Shown here piece after piece: positions 23,228 to 31,627 of a stretch of DNA of 64,000 nt. The notes under the pieces were generated by a model. The model worked only from the letters and a program-made list of their open reading frames with translations. It did no database searches and was not told where the DNA came from. This DNA comes from CBDBLK01 sp965215445 (GTDB taxonomy: Bacteria; Bdellovibrionota; Bacteriovoracia; Bacteriovoracales; Bacteriovoracaceae). Made by a program: the position numbers and the translations under genes. The stretch covers positions 558,001 to 622,000 of the forward strand of contig CBDCDT010000002.1 in the NCBI GenBank assembly GCA_965215445.1, in the 5' to 3' direction. The number at the start of each line of letters is the position of its first letter. Position 1 is the first letter of the stretch.

Positions 23228-26103
23228 CTTCGACCTTCTCTATCCATAATAAAACCTTTTCGCTTTAAAATAAAATATGGTTGAACAGGCAAAGATTTTT
23301 TTGCCAAAAACTTATAGTTTAGAGACGTTAAAATATTATCTTTTAAAATAGCGCTCCTTCCTTTCGCCAGATACCCATTCACTTGTCCTAAAATTGGTTT
23401 TGTAATCTGTTCCATATCTTTTCTAAACGCTGTAACATATTCCTTTGATTTCCCTGGAGGGATAAAGCTATTAATTTCATCGGCCAAATATCTATGAGAA
23501 GACACCCATATATCATAAGTTTCAACAATGCCTTTTCCTGATCCAACTTTTAAAACATCTGATCCAAAATTTATGATTCTATCAAGCAAGGAGAATTTAT
23601 TTTGTACACTGGCCTGAAATTTGCTTTCAGGAAACGTCAACTTCGCACTCTTTAACTGCGCAAAAGCATTACGCAATTTTCTTAATCTAATTTCAGCAAC
23701 AGCATCCAATGATTCTAGTGGGATACCCTTTCTTCTTGAAACAGATTTATTATAAAGGTCAATAACTTTATCTTCTGTACTTTTTGCAAGATTTCGCCCT
23801 CCCTCTTCAGCATAGGCCTTGCCCAATAAATAATTCATAAATATTAAATAAGGCCAAGTTGTAGAATCACGCTCAAGTTCATTGAGTACAAGTTTATACT
23901 CTCCCCATCTTTTGGCCTTAATAAGGTCTTTGGAATAGTCGAGCAAGGCCTCAGTTATAAGCTCATTCCTAATTTTGCACTGCTTTCCTTTTTCAATAAT
24001 GCCTCTAATTTTATCTAAATTTCCCTCTGCCAAATTGAGTACAACTAAATTCTTAAAAATAATGGGTTTATTTTTAGATTTTAAAAGGCAAAATCTTCCC
24101 ATCACATTTTCATATAATTTAGATGCTCGCAGATAGTCACCCTGATCGGAAATATTAGAAGCTATGAGTACAAAGGAGTCTTGAAATTTAGCAATATCTT
24201 TATTATCCATCATATTTAAGGCCTTCATTCCCCATTGATATGAATATTTTACATCATCTATTTCATACAAAATAACAGCAATATTATAAGCTGCATTTTT
24301 TCTGGCCTCAGCAGAACTTCTTTTATTATCGTAGATACCTTTATACCCTTCCAATTTTTTCTTTTTAGGGCCTATTTTTTCAACACTATCAAATTGCATT
24401 TTCAAGAATAGAAGCCTTAATCTTTCAACCACTTTTTTACTTACTTTAAATTCTTTATTATTAATTTTATCCACCCATCTTGCAATTCCCTGTTTGTCTC
24501 CTTTTTTAACATAAAAATCAATGATTTGTGCCAACATTACTTCTTGTTTTGCAAAGGCATCGGGAAAATATTTTTTGAATTTAAATAAAACTTCCTCTGC
24601 TTTACGAACTTCGCCTTTCTTCATATAACGAGAAAATAAGCGCTGATAGATTTTAAAGGATCGCTTATCTCTTGGATTTTTGGAAAGATAAAGATAATAA
24701 GATTTATCAAGATATTGATTTTCAGTGGCCTTGCTAATACCCTTTTGGCCCAAACTTGCCAACATTCCATCTAAGGACAAATTCGCAATTTTATTGTCAC
24801 CTGCTTGTTCTGCACTGGAATACGCCACTTCATAGGCCCTAACTGCCTGATTATGTTTCTTTGCTGCGTATAAAGTCTCAGCAATATGAAATTGAGCCTT
24901 GTATCCCTCTTTTTTGTCTAATACTGATTGAATTTTGAAATATTCTACCGTGTACTGGCTCTTCTTGTGTAAAGTTTTCTTTTGTTTGCGATACCTTTTG
25001 GATGCCACTTGCCTTTGAAGCAAACCAGACATTCTGGCAACTTGGTAACGTAAAGTTTCAAGTCCTTCCTGACTAAGATTTCCTTTTTGATAGGCCTTCA
25101 ATAGCCTTTTTGATGCAATAAGGTGCTTGCCTGTTTTTCCAAATTTCTCATAAAGAACCAGTAGTTCCAAATCTACATCTGCCTTTAGTTGATTGCTTTT
25201 TGAATAGCGCCTGGCACCTAAAAACATTCTTTCTGCCGCTACAATTTTTCCCTGACTCTGGAGATGCCTCCCCACTTCAAGAAGTCCTTCAGAAACATCT
25301 TTACCTCTCCCCCTGTAAAGATCGGCCACTTTTTCAATATTTTTGCTTTCAGAATAAAAAAATGCCAAATCTCTTTCGGTCAAACTTCTCATATCAACAT
25401 AACTGGAATTTTTGCTCAATCTGTGAACTTTCCCCATCAGATTAATGGCCTTGTTCTTTTGCTTCGTATAAAAATAGCACCAAGCTAAATTGTAAGCATC
25501 TTTAGTCCAATTTTTTTGCTTGCGATTTCTGAGAGCATCACGATAAAGAGGAATGGCCTTTCGATAAGATTTTTTCCCATAGTATATTCCGGCCAATGCC
25601 AATTTTGACTTCATGGCAGTAGATGAATTTCTCGGAGAATTTCTGATCGCTTGTTGAAAAAATTTTCTTGCTTTATCTTCACGTTTTTGAAAATCTTGGG
25701 CATTGACGGCCAATGTATAGTAAATTTTTCCTCTATCTTTAAATCTTTTAAACTTTCTGAGAACAAGGCGGCCAACCTTTTCCGCTTCAAGAAAATATCT
25801 ATTGGATTGTCTATGAATATTTTTTTTACTGATTCTTCTTCTTTGTTTCAAATTTAGCTTAAGGAACCGGGCAACTTCTCTGTCACGAAGCAATCTGGCC
25901 TTTTCTAAATAAAGCTCTGTCAATCTGGTTAATAATTGAGGGTCTCGGCCTTTAATTTGACGATTGAGCCGTTTAATTTCACGCAGTTCTTTATCGACGA
26001 TTCTAATAATTTTATTTCTTCTCTGATCAAGATTAGCAGAAACATTTAACACAGAAAAAGAGCAAAAAATGAATAAAATCCAAATATATCTTTTATTTCT
26101 CAT
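23224..26103 (-). CDS. Large periplasmic TPR protein (AgmU/GltD-like), 959 aa
   Basis: It has a signal peptide (IWILFIFCSFSVLNVSA), then a long, basic, all-helical chain containing many TPR-like repeats. Examples are AKLALAGIYYGKKSYRKAIPL-type units around residue 165, AYNLAWCYFYTKQKNKAI, FHIAETLYAAKKHNQAV, and ARKNAAYNIAVILYEIDDV near 600. No enzymatic motif is visible. In size, repeats and neighbours it matches the large TPR proteins of Glt-type gliding complexes. It overlaps both neighbours by 4 nt (ATGA), so the three TPR genes are translationally coupled. Exact orthology is inferred from context. Confidence 0.75.
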   Translation of the reverse strand: MRNKRYIWILFIFCSFSVLNVSANLDQRRNKIIRIVDKELREIKRLNRQIKGRDPQLLTRLTELYLEKARLLRDREVARFLKLNLKQRRRISKKNIHRQSNRYFLEAEKVGRLVLRKFKRFKDRGKIYYTLAVNAQDFQKREDKARKFFQQAIRNSPRNSSTAMKSKLALAGIYYGKKSYRKAIPLYRDALRNRKQKNWTKDAYNLAWCYFYTKQKNKAINLMGKVHRLSKNSSYVDMRSLTERDLAFFYSESKNIEKVADLYRGRGKDVSEGLLEVGRHLQSQGKIVAAERMFLGARRYSKSNQLKADVDLELLVLYEKFGKTGKHLIASKRLLKAYQKGNLSQEGLETLRYQVARMSGLLQRQVASKRYRKQKKTLHKKSQYTVEYFKIQSVLDKKEGYKAQFHIAETLYAAKKHNQAVRAYEVAYSSAEQAGDNKIANLSLDGMLASLGQKGISKATENQYLDKSYYLYLSKNPRDKRSFKIYQRLFSRYMKKGEVRKAEEVLFKFKKYFPDAFAKQEVMLAQIIDFYVKKGDKQGIARWVDKINNKEFKVSKKVVERLRLLFLKMQFDSVEKIGPKKKKLEGYKGIYDNKRSSAEARKNAAYNIAVILYEIDDVKYSYQWGMKALNMMDNKDIAKFQDSFVLIASNISDQGDYLRASKLYENVMGRFCLLKSKNKPIIFKNLVVLNLAEGNLDKIRGIIEKGKQCKIRNELITEALLDYSKDLIKAKRWGEYKLVLNELERDSTTWPYLIFMNYLLGKAYAEEGGRNLAKSTEDKVIDLYNKSVSRRKGIPLESLDAVAEIRLRKLRNAFAQLKSAKLTFPESKFQASVQNKFSLLDRIINFGSDVLKVGSGKGIVETYDIWVSSHRYLADEINSFIPPGKSKEYVTAFRKDMEQITKPILGQVNGYLAKGRSAILKDNILTSLNYKFLAKKSLPVQPYFILKRKGFIMDREGRR

Positions 26104-27527
26104 GGTTCTTTACCACACTCTGATTTTAAAGAAAATACATAATCTCCAAGTTCATCGGCCCAAAATTCTTCATCAAAAGTCCAAAAATATTGTCTTTCGT
26201 TTCTCTTGAGATATTTAATATCACCTCTTTTTTCACTTTTCTGAGTATTTAAATCATAAGCTGCTTCTTTTTCTCTTCCTAAAATTTCTAAATTAATATA
26301 AGACATTCCTTCAAAAGCACTGTTTATTTGATCCTTGTAAATATGAATCCCTTTCCTTACATAGGCCCCCACTAAATTTCTTTGAATAAGTAGTGTCTCT
26401 TTTAAATTTGCTGTAAAAACTCTCTTGGCCCCTCCACGGGATAGAGATTTTAATAAAGCAATTTCTTTTTTTCCCTTGTTAAGACTATCTCTGATTTCAA
26501 TATAGGCCGGGTCTTTTGTGATATTTCTTAAAATTCTATTAATTAACCTATTTCCCGATCTTTTTCCATTTTGATAAGACTTGGCCAACAAATAATAAAA
26601 TCTATAATTCTTTCCATGTTTGGCCAAAAAAGATTGCAATCCAGAAAAACCCCTTTTGTATTCTTTATAAAATTCATTTACAGTTTTTTGAGCATCATTC
26701 CAAAGACAAAGTTCCATATAACTTAGTGCCTTAAGAATTTCAATTTCTGGATTAAAGATTGACCTCATCACAGGCGCTCTATAGGTAACCAGTTTTCCCA
26801 ATGTCCTGTTATAGTCTTTTTGATAAAAGCTGTTCCAGGCCTCTTCAAACAACATTTCTGGCCAAATAAAACTGTCTTTGGGCAAATCCAAGTAGCTCAA
26901 ATTTGCCTTGCCATATTTTCCTGCAGCAAATTGGATTCGCGCAATTCCAATGGAGCAATAATCTCTATTAATTGCCAATTGCCGCAATTGATTTTCATCC
27001 TTAACTCTTCTCATCCTGCGTTTGGTTTCTTCTACACAAGTTTTATAACTGGAAATTGACGAACGATATTTTTTTTGGAAACCAAAGATACTCGCTTCCA
27101 AAAAAAGAGCAAATGGCCTGATGGGATGATTCCTGGGAATAGTGCCATTAAGTGCTTTAAGAGCATTTCCATATTGACCTATTCTAAAATATTTTTTTGC
27201 AGTTATATAACGAATTACCGGAGAGGATGAACGCGCCAAAACTTCTATTGGAAAAATCTCAAACTGCCTCACTCCAACATTATTCACTACTTTATCTACA
27301 AGCTTGTCGAGTCTCCTTGATCGAGAACTCCCAGCTCTCGCCAAATACTCCTTAATGTAGGGTATGGAAACATAATAGAGTCCTGAACGAGTAAGATATT
27401 TGGCAACTTTGAGATTGCTCTTTACATTTCCCCTGCTCTTTTTTAGTGCCAACCAAGCTTTGTTGACACTTCCCCAGCAAGGCGTTCCCGTAAACAATAA
27501 AGCTGTTACTAAAAGAATAATTTTCAT
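26100..27527 (-). CDS. Periplasmic TPR-like protein, 475 aa
   Basis: It has a signal peptide (MKIILLVTALLFTGTPCWG) and a helical, basic chain with degenerate TPR units (TAKKYFRIGQYGNALKAL, GIARIQFAAGKYGKANLSY, EEAWNSFYQKDYNRTL, KALSYMELCLWNDAQKTV). The C-terminal 100 residues are more acidic and end with a Cys-containing tail (LKSECGKEP). It follows the outer-membrane barrel gene by 7 bp and overlaps the 959-residue TPR gene by 4 nt. A structural role in the same envelope complex is likely; I cannot assign a precise Glt name. Confidence 0.7.
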   Translation of the reverse strand: MKIILLVTALLFTGTPCWGSVNKAWLALKKSRGNVKSNLKVAKYLTRSGLYYVSIPYIKEYLARAGSSRSRRLDKLVDKVVNNVGVRQFEIFPIEVLARSSSPVIRYITAKKYFRIGQYGNALKALNGTIPRNHPIRPFALFLEASIFGFQKKYRSSISSYKTCVEETKRRMRRVKDENQLRQLAINRDYCSIGIARIQFAAGKYGKANLSYLDLPKDSFIWPEMLFEEAWNSFYQKDYNRTLGKLVTYRAPVMRSIFNPEIEILKALSYMELCLWNDAQKTVNEFYKEYKRGFSGLQSFLAKHGKNYRFYYLLAKSYQNGKRSGNRLINRILRNITKDPAYIEIRDSLNKGKKEIALLKSLSRGGAKRVFTANLKETLLIQRNLVGAYVRKGIHIYKDQINSAFEGMSYINLEILGREKEAAYDLNTQKSEKRGDIKYLKRNERQYFWTFDEEFWADELGDYVFSLKSECGKEP

Positions 27528-27534
27528 TATTTTC

Positions 27535-28269
27535 CTAAAAACTATAACCTAGAGAAAATCCCAAATCCCAACTATCATTCCACTCCGCTTCACCTAATAC
27601 ATCGGTCTGATAATGAATCGTTGTCAAATCGACCCTCGCCTCCCAGTTTCTACTGAGAAAAATTTTAAGTGCTATATCCCAAACCAGCCCTGTCGCCTTG
27701 TCATCTTCATTGGGAAAGTTATTTCTATCTACAGGGCCACTATTGCCACTCCCTGCACCTCTTACCCTACTTGCGTTAAAAGCGGCAGCGTTATGTTCAT
27801 AATTTATTTGTACAAATCCAAACCCAAACATCCAATCGAGGTAAATAACTTGATTGAATGTATTAATCTTAGCGTAAAAAGGAGACCATAAAAGCATCAA
27901 CCCATTGTAACCATTGATAAGGTTGTAATAAGGAAAAACCCTCTCTTTTATACTCTCAAAAGTTTCATTTTCTGCACCACTATGCTTGAAATAAATTGCT
28001 TCAAGGCCCCACTCTTCCAAAAAAAAGTAACCACCTCGGGCCTGAATAAATTTTGCGTCGGTAAACCCACCACTGGTTGTTGTTCCAACACCAAAATTGA
28101 CGTATGTTTTTCCCCTTTTCCTATATTTTCTATTCTGGAGAACAAAAACTTCCTTATCAGAATCAAGCCAAGAAAAATTATAAGTGTCGCCTTCTGCAGC
28201 GAAGGTCAAACACCCTGTAAAAGAAAAAATGAGAGTAGTAAAAATTTGCAGGCAAGAATTTTTAACCAT
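27535..28269 (-). CDS. Outer-membrane beta-barrel protein of the Glt-like operon
   Basis: A 244-residue protein with a signal peptide (about 1-25). Alternating hydrophobic/aromatic strands follow, such as TYVNFGVGTTTSGGF, QARGGYFFLEEWGLEAIYF, WMFGFGFVQINYEH and WEARVDLTTIHY. The C-terminus ends in the sequence LGFSLGYSF with terminal Phe, the typical outer-membrane barrel sorting signal. It resembles the 8-10 strand outer-membrane barrels found with myxobacterial gliding genes (GltA/GltB type). It is the first gene of the operon. Confidence 0.8.
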   Translation of the reverse strand: MVKNSCLQIFTTLIFSFTGCLTFAAEGDTYNFSWLDSDKEVFVLQNRKYRKRGKTYVNFGVGTTTSGGFTDAKFIQARGGYFFLEEWGLEAIYFKHSGAENETFESIKERVFPYYNLINGYNGLMLLWSPFYAKINTFNQVIYLDWMFGFGFVQINYEHNAAAFNASRVRGAGSGNSGPVDRNNFPNEDDKATGLVWDIALKIFLSRNWEARVDLTTIHYQTDVLGEAEWNDSWDLGFSLGYSF

Positions 28270-28360
28270 ATCACCCCAATCCTTTTTAGCTCATAGAGTT
28301 GAAAATCTCTTTTGAGATCAAATTTATTTTAACATAGGCACTAATACGCTTTAAAAGAAC

Positions 28361-31300
28361 CTATTTGGGATGGCATAAATTTCCGTATGAACAGGTTGGG
28401 CAAAAATTTTCATTTTTCTCGTTTAAAGAATCAATTTTTTCCCATTCTCTATAAAGAGAGTCTGAAATTGCAGAGAAAGAAAGCATTTTTGTTTGTATAT
28501 TTTTTTTATCTACAAAGGATAAAACTAATTTAATTGTTTCACTAAAATCAATTTTACCCAATTGATAAAACCCGTAAGCATAAATCATTAACTGAAACCA
28601 ATAACTATCAATTTTTGTCGGAGACATTATCCCAGTTTTAAAGTCCCATATTTCTGATATTTTTTTAGTATTATTGTTCAGTAAGGCCAAATCAGGTTTT
28701 CCATTTATCATAAAATTAAAAAAAGGAAATCTTATCTCTTTTTCTGATATAAATTGGTAATCATTTCTATAAGGTATAAGTTGATCCAAGGCCCAATTGA
28801 TTGCTTTATTATCCTTTTCCTCTGAGTAATCTAATCTTTTAAAACTATTTTTTAGAGAATATGAGATTGCTAAATGAATGGATTCCCCTCTTTTACTGGA
28901 AGAAAAACCATTGTCTTCTTTCAAAGCGGTATGCCGCCGATTCATCTTGTGGTTTTTTTCAAATTCTGATTGCTCTGAAATTTCCAAAATATTTTTAAAG
29001 TAAAATCTTCTTGGACATTCAATAAGAGATAACGTTCTTGTCGCAGATAGTTTTGGTAGAAGCACCATTTTTTCTCGACCAGTTTTAGGCCTTAAATAAA
29101 GGCCTAGGGAATCCCTATGAAATAAAGGCAATAAGTGTTCTAACTGATCAATATTTCCTCTTTTCCAATTTTTTTCTATCTTAATTTCCTTTAGATTAAC
29201 TATCTCTGATAAATCTTTTTCATCTTCCCAACAACGCATTTTCTCAATCCAGCTATTTTTAATATTTTGAGGTTTGCTGTTCAAACTTATATTAAACCAA
29301 GTTAGCTGTTGTTTTGCTCTGGTGCAGGCAACATAAAGCAAGCGCATGCTTTCTTCCGAATATTTTTTTTTATTGATAAGAAATTCATAAATATATTCTG
29401 GCGATTTATAAAATATATTTTTCCCTACCTCTTTTTTCCACTTAAAACTTAACGGTCTTTCTCCAAAAGGAGGTGTTTCTGATCTTGTACGGCCATTGGT
29501 GTGAATTCCTGCTAATACAACGTGATCAAACTCCAATCCTTTGGATGCATGAACTGTCATAATTCTAATTTTTTCAAATTCCAATCCAGAACGAATCTCT
29601 ACCGAATAATTGCGATCAAACAACTTAATATTTTTTAAAATATTTAAAAAATTGTCATTCCCAATCAAACAAAATGATTTTATTAGCTCAAAGTTATTTT
29701 CATAATTTGAATTGTGTATTCCAAGACTAAATAATAGCTTTTTGAAAGATTCCCAAATGCCAAATATCTTTACATTTTTATAAAAATCATCAAATTTGAA
29801 GTTTGTTTCTTCACATGCATCTCCGTTCAGAATTTCGATAACTATTTTTGCTAATTGAATACATTCTAATTTTGCCTTAAAAAAATCCTCATTTACAAAA
29901 GGCGTTAAAAGATTAAAATAGAGATAGAGCAAAGGGTCTTCCTCCAATTTAACTTTTATTTGGCATGTAAAAGGCAAATTCTTTTGCATAATGAGAGGAA
30001 GCAAAAATCTCAAAGGAGTTAATTGTTTGTAGAGTATACAAATATTTAAAGATTCATTTCTCCATTTTCCTTCTATAAAATTAACGATTTCTTTGGACTC
30101 TAACCAATCCAGTTCTCCTCCATTCAGTTTTTTTTCCTCTTTGGCCAAAACCTCAATATTATATTTATTTATACTTCCTGAAACAATATTTTTTGGATAT
30201 TTTTGATGTTGGTAAAAAATTTTGTCCTGCTCGTTCTCCTTGGAAAAGATATTTTCAAATACGCTATTATTAAATTTTATAATTTCTCCGCATGACCTAT
30301 AATTATAATTTAAAATCAAGTTTCTGCTGACCTTCTTGGAGTAATTTCTAAAAACGTTCAATTCTCCACCTCTAAAACCATAAATGGCCTGCTTCATATC
30401 TCCAACACAAAAAATATTGGAGTAATCTTTTTTTGCTATTTGGCCAACAATATTAAATTGAATTTCTGAAGTATCTTGAAATTCATCAATGACAAAATAT
30501 TTATATTGTTGTTGAACCTTAACTCGTGAAGGAGTGTTTTCCAAACCTATAAAAACAAAATATTCTAAATCAGAGAATGTCAAACCTGATACCGTATGGT
30601 AATTTTTTTCAATAAAGAGGTATAAATCCTTTACAGTATTGGCCCATAACAAAAAATATTTTGACTTGTCTTCTGAATACGCAACCAAATCATCTCCATA
30701 GTTTTTAATAAATTTTTTCAATTTTTTAACTTTTTGATAGAAGTCATAAATATCTGCAGGAGTTTTTGATTGAGATGTAGGAGGGATTCTCCCCAAAGTA
30801 TCAAAAATTTTTTCCAGACTTAAAATTCCAGCGCAGGAATTTAAATTAACTCCCTCAATATTTTTTAGAAAAGCTTCTCCCCAAATTGACCATTGAGGTC
30901 TTTTTTGTTTGAAATTTTTAAAATCAAGATCAAGGGTCTGAAGCTCTCCAATCCCAAGGAGAGAAAAAATTTTACTAATGAGATATTTATCACTTGTTAA
31001 ATCTATTTTCTTAATATCTAACTTTTTCCATAAAATTCTTATTTCAGGAGACATGAAAATTTTGGCAAAAGCACTACAGAGAAAACTTTTGTTTAAAATT
31101 AAAACTTCTTTTATGTGCTCATTAATATTATTTTCTTCCGAGTGAAACCACTTATTCACCAAATATTCAATTTTATCTCGAAACTCAATATCTTTGATAA
31201 TATCTTGTTTAAAATTTTCGTTGGGAAAATAACCCTGCTGTAATAACCTCAGACAGAATCCATGGATAGTAGTTACGTTTAAAGACTCTAAAGACTTTAG

Positions 31301-31627
31301 CGCCATTTCTGCCTGCCATAACTTTAGGTGAGATTTGCCTTTACTGGCCTGAAAAATTTCCATTTCAAACCTGTCTTTGAGTCTTACAGAAAGCTCTCCC
31401 GTAGCTTTCTTAGTAAAAGTCATATATACAATTTTAGAAAAGTGCGATTTTAAAGGAGCTTCATAATTATCCTGATGTGAAAAAGTATTCTTCTCAAAAA
31501 AGGATTGAGTTAAAAAAATGGCATGTTCGACCAAAACAAAAGTTTTACCCGAACCAGCACCAGCATTTAAAAGCACTCCCCCTTCATGCTCTATCGCTAA
31601 TTTTTGTTCTTGATTAGGCGTTTTCAA
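28361..31627 (-). CDS. addA: AddA-like helicase/nuclease (UvrD helicase + PD-(D/E)XK with four-Cys cluster)
   Basis: A 1088-residue protein containing all SF1A helicase motifs: Walker A NAGAGSGKT (residues 21-29), YFVIDEFQDTSE, GDMKQAIYGFRGG, LNYNYRSCGE, TVHASKGLEFDHVVLAG and RLLYVACTRAKQQL. The C-terminal nuclease domain has LIECPRRFYF, GESIHLAISY, INGKPDLALL, then EIWDFKTG with the catalytic Asp and Lys. The chain ends CPTCSYGNLCHPK, which with the ECP cysteine gives a four-Cys pattern of an Fe-S nuclease. Classical AddA lacks that cluster; AddB has it. It overlaps addB by 14 nt. It would process double-strand DNA ends for recombination. Confidence 0.9.
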   Translation of the reverse strand: MKTPNQEQKLAIEHEGGVLLNAGAGSGKTFVLVEHAIFLTQSFFEKNTFSHQDNYEAPLKSHFSKIVYMTFTKKATGELSVRLKDRFEMEIFQASKGKSHLKLWQAEMALKSLESLNVTTIHGFCLRLLQQGYFPNENFKQDIIKDIEFRDKIEYLVNKWFHSEENNINEHIKEVLILNKSFLCSAFAKIFMSPEIRILWKKLDIKKIDLTSDKYLISKIFSLLGIGELQTLDLDFKNFKQKRPQWSIWGEAFLKNIEGVNLNSCAGILSLEKIFDTLGRIPPTSQSKTPADIYDFYQKVKKLKKFIKNYGDDLVAYSEDKSKYFLLWANTVKDLYLFIEKNYHTVSGLTFSDLEYFVFIGLENTPSRVKVQQQYKYFVIDEFQDTSEIQFNIVGQIAKKDYSNIFCVGDMKQAIYGFRGGELNVFRNYSKKVSRNLILNYNYRSCGEIIKFNNSVFENIFSKENEQDKIFYQHQKYPKNIVSGSINKYNIEVLAKEEKKLNGGELDWLESKEIVNFIEGKWRNESLNICILYKQLTPLRFLLPLIMQKNLPFTCQIKVKLEEDPLLYLYFNLLTPFVNEDFFKAKLECIQLAKIVIEILNGDACEETNFKFDDFYKNVKIFGIWESFKKLLFSLGIHNSNYENNFELIKSFCLIGNDNFLNILKNIKLFDRNYSVEIRSGLEFEKIRIMTVHASKGLEFDHVVLAGIHTNGRTRSETPPFGERPLSFKWKKEVGKNIFYKSPEYIYEFLINKKKYSEESMRLLYVACTRAKQQLTWFNISLNSKPQNIKNSWIEKMRCWEDEKDLSEIVNLKEIKIEKNWKRGNIDQLEHLLPLFHRDSLGLYLRPKTGREKMVLLPKLSATRTLSLIECPRRFYFKNILEISEQSEFEKNHKMNRRHTALKEDNGFSSSKRGESIHLAISYSLKNSFKRLDYSEEKDNKAINWALDQLIPYRNDYQFISEKEIRFPFFNFMINGKPDLALLNNNTKKISEIWDFKTGIMSPTKIDSYWFQLMIYAYGFYQLGKIDFSETIKLVLSFVDKKNIQTKMLSFSAISDSLYREWEKIDSLNEKNENFCPTCSYGNLCHPK

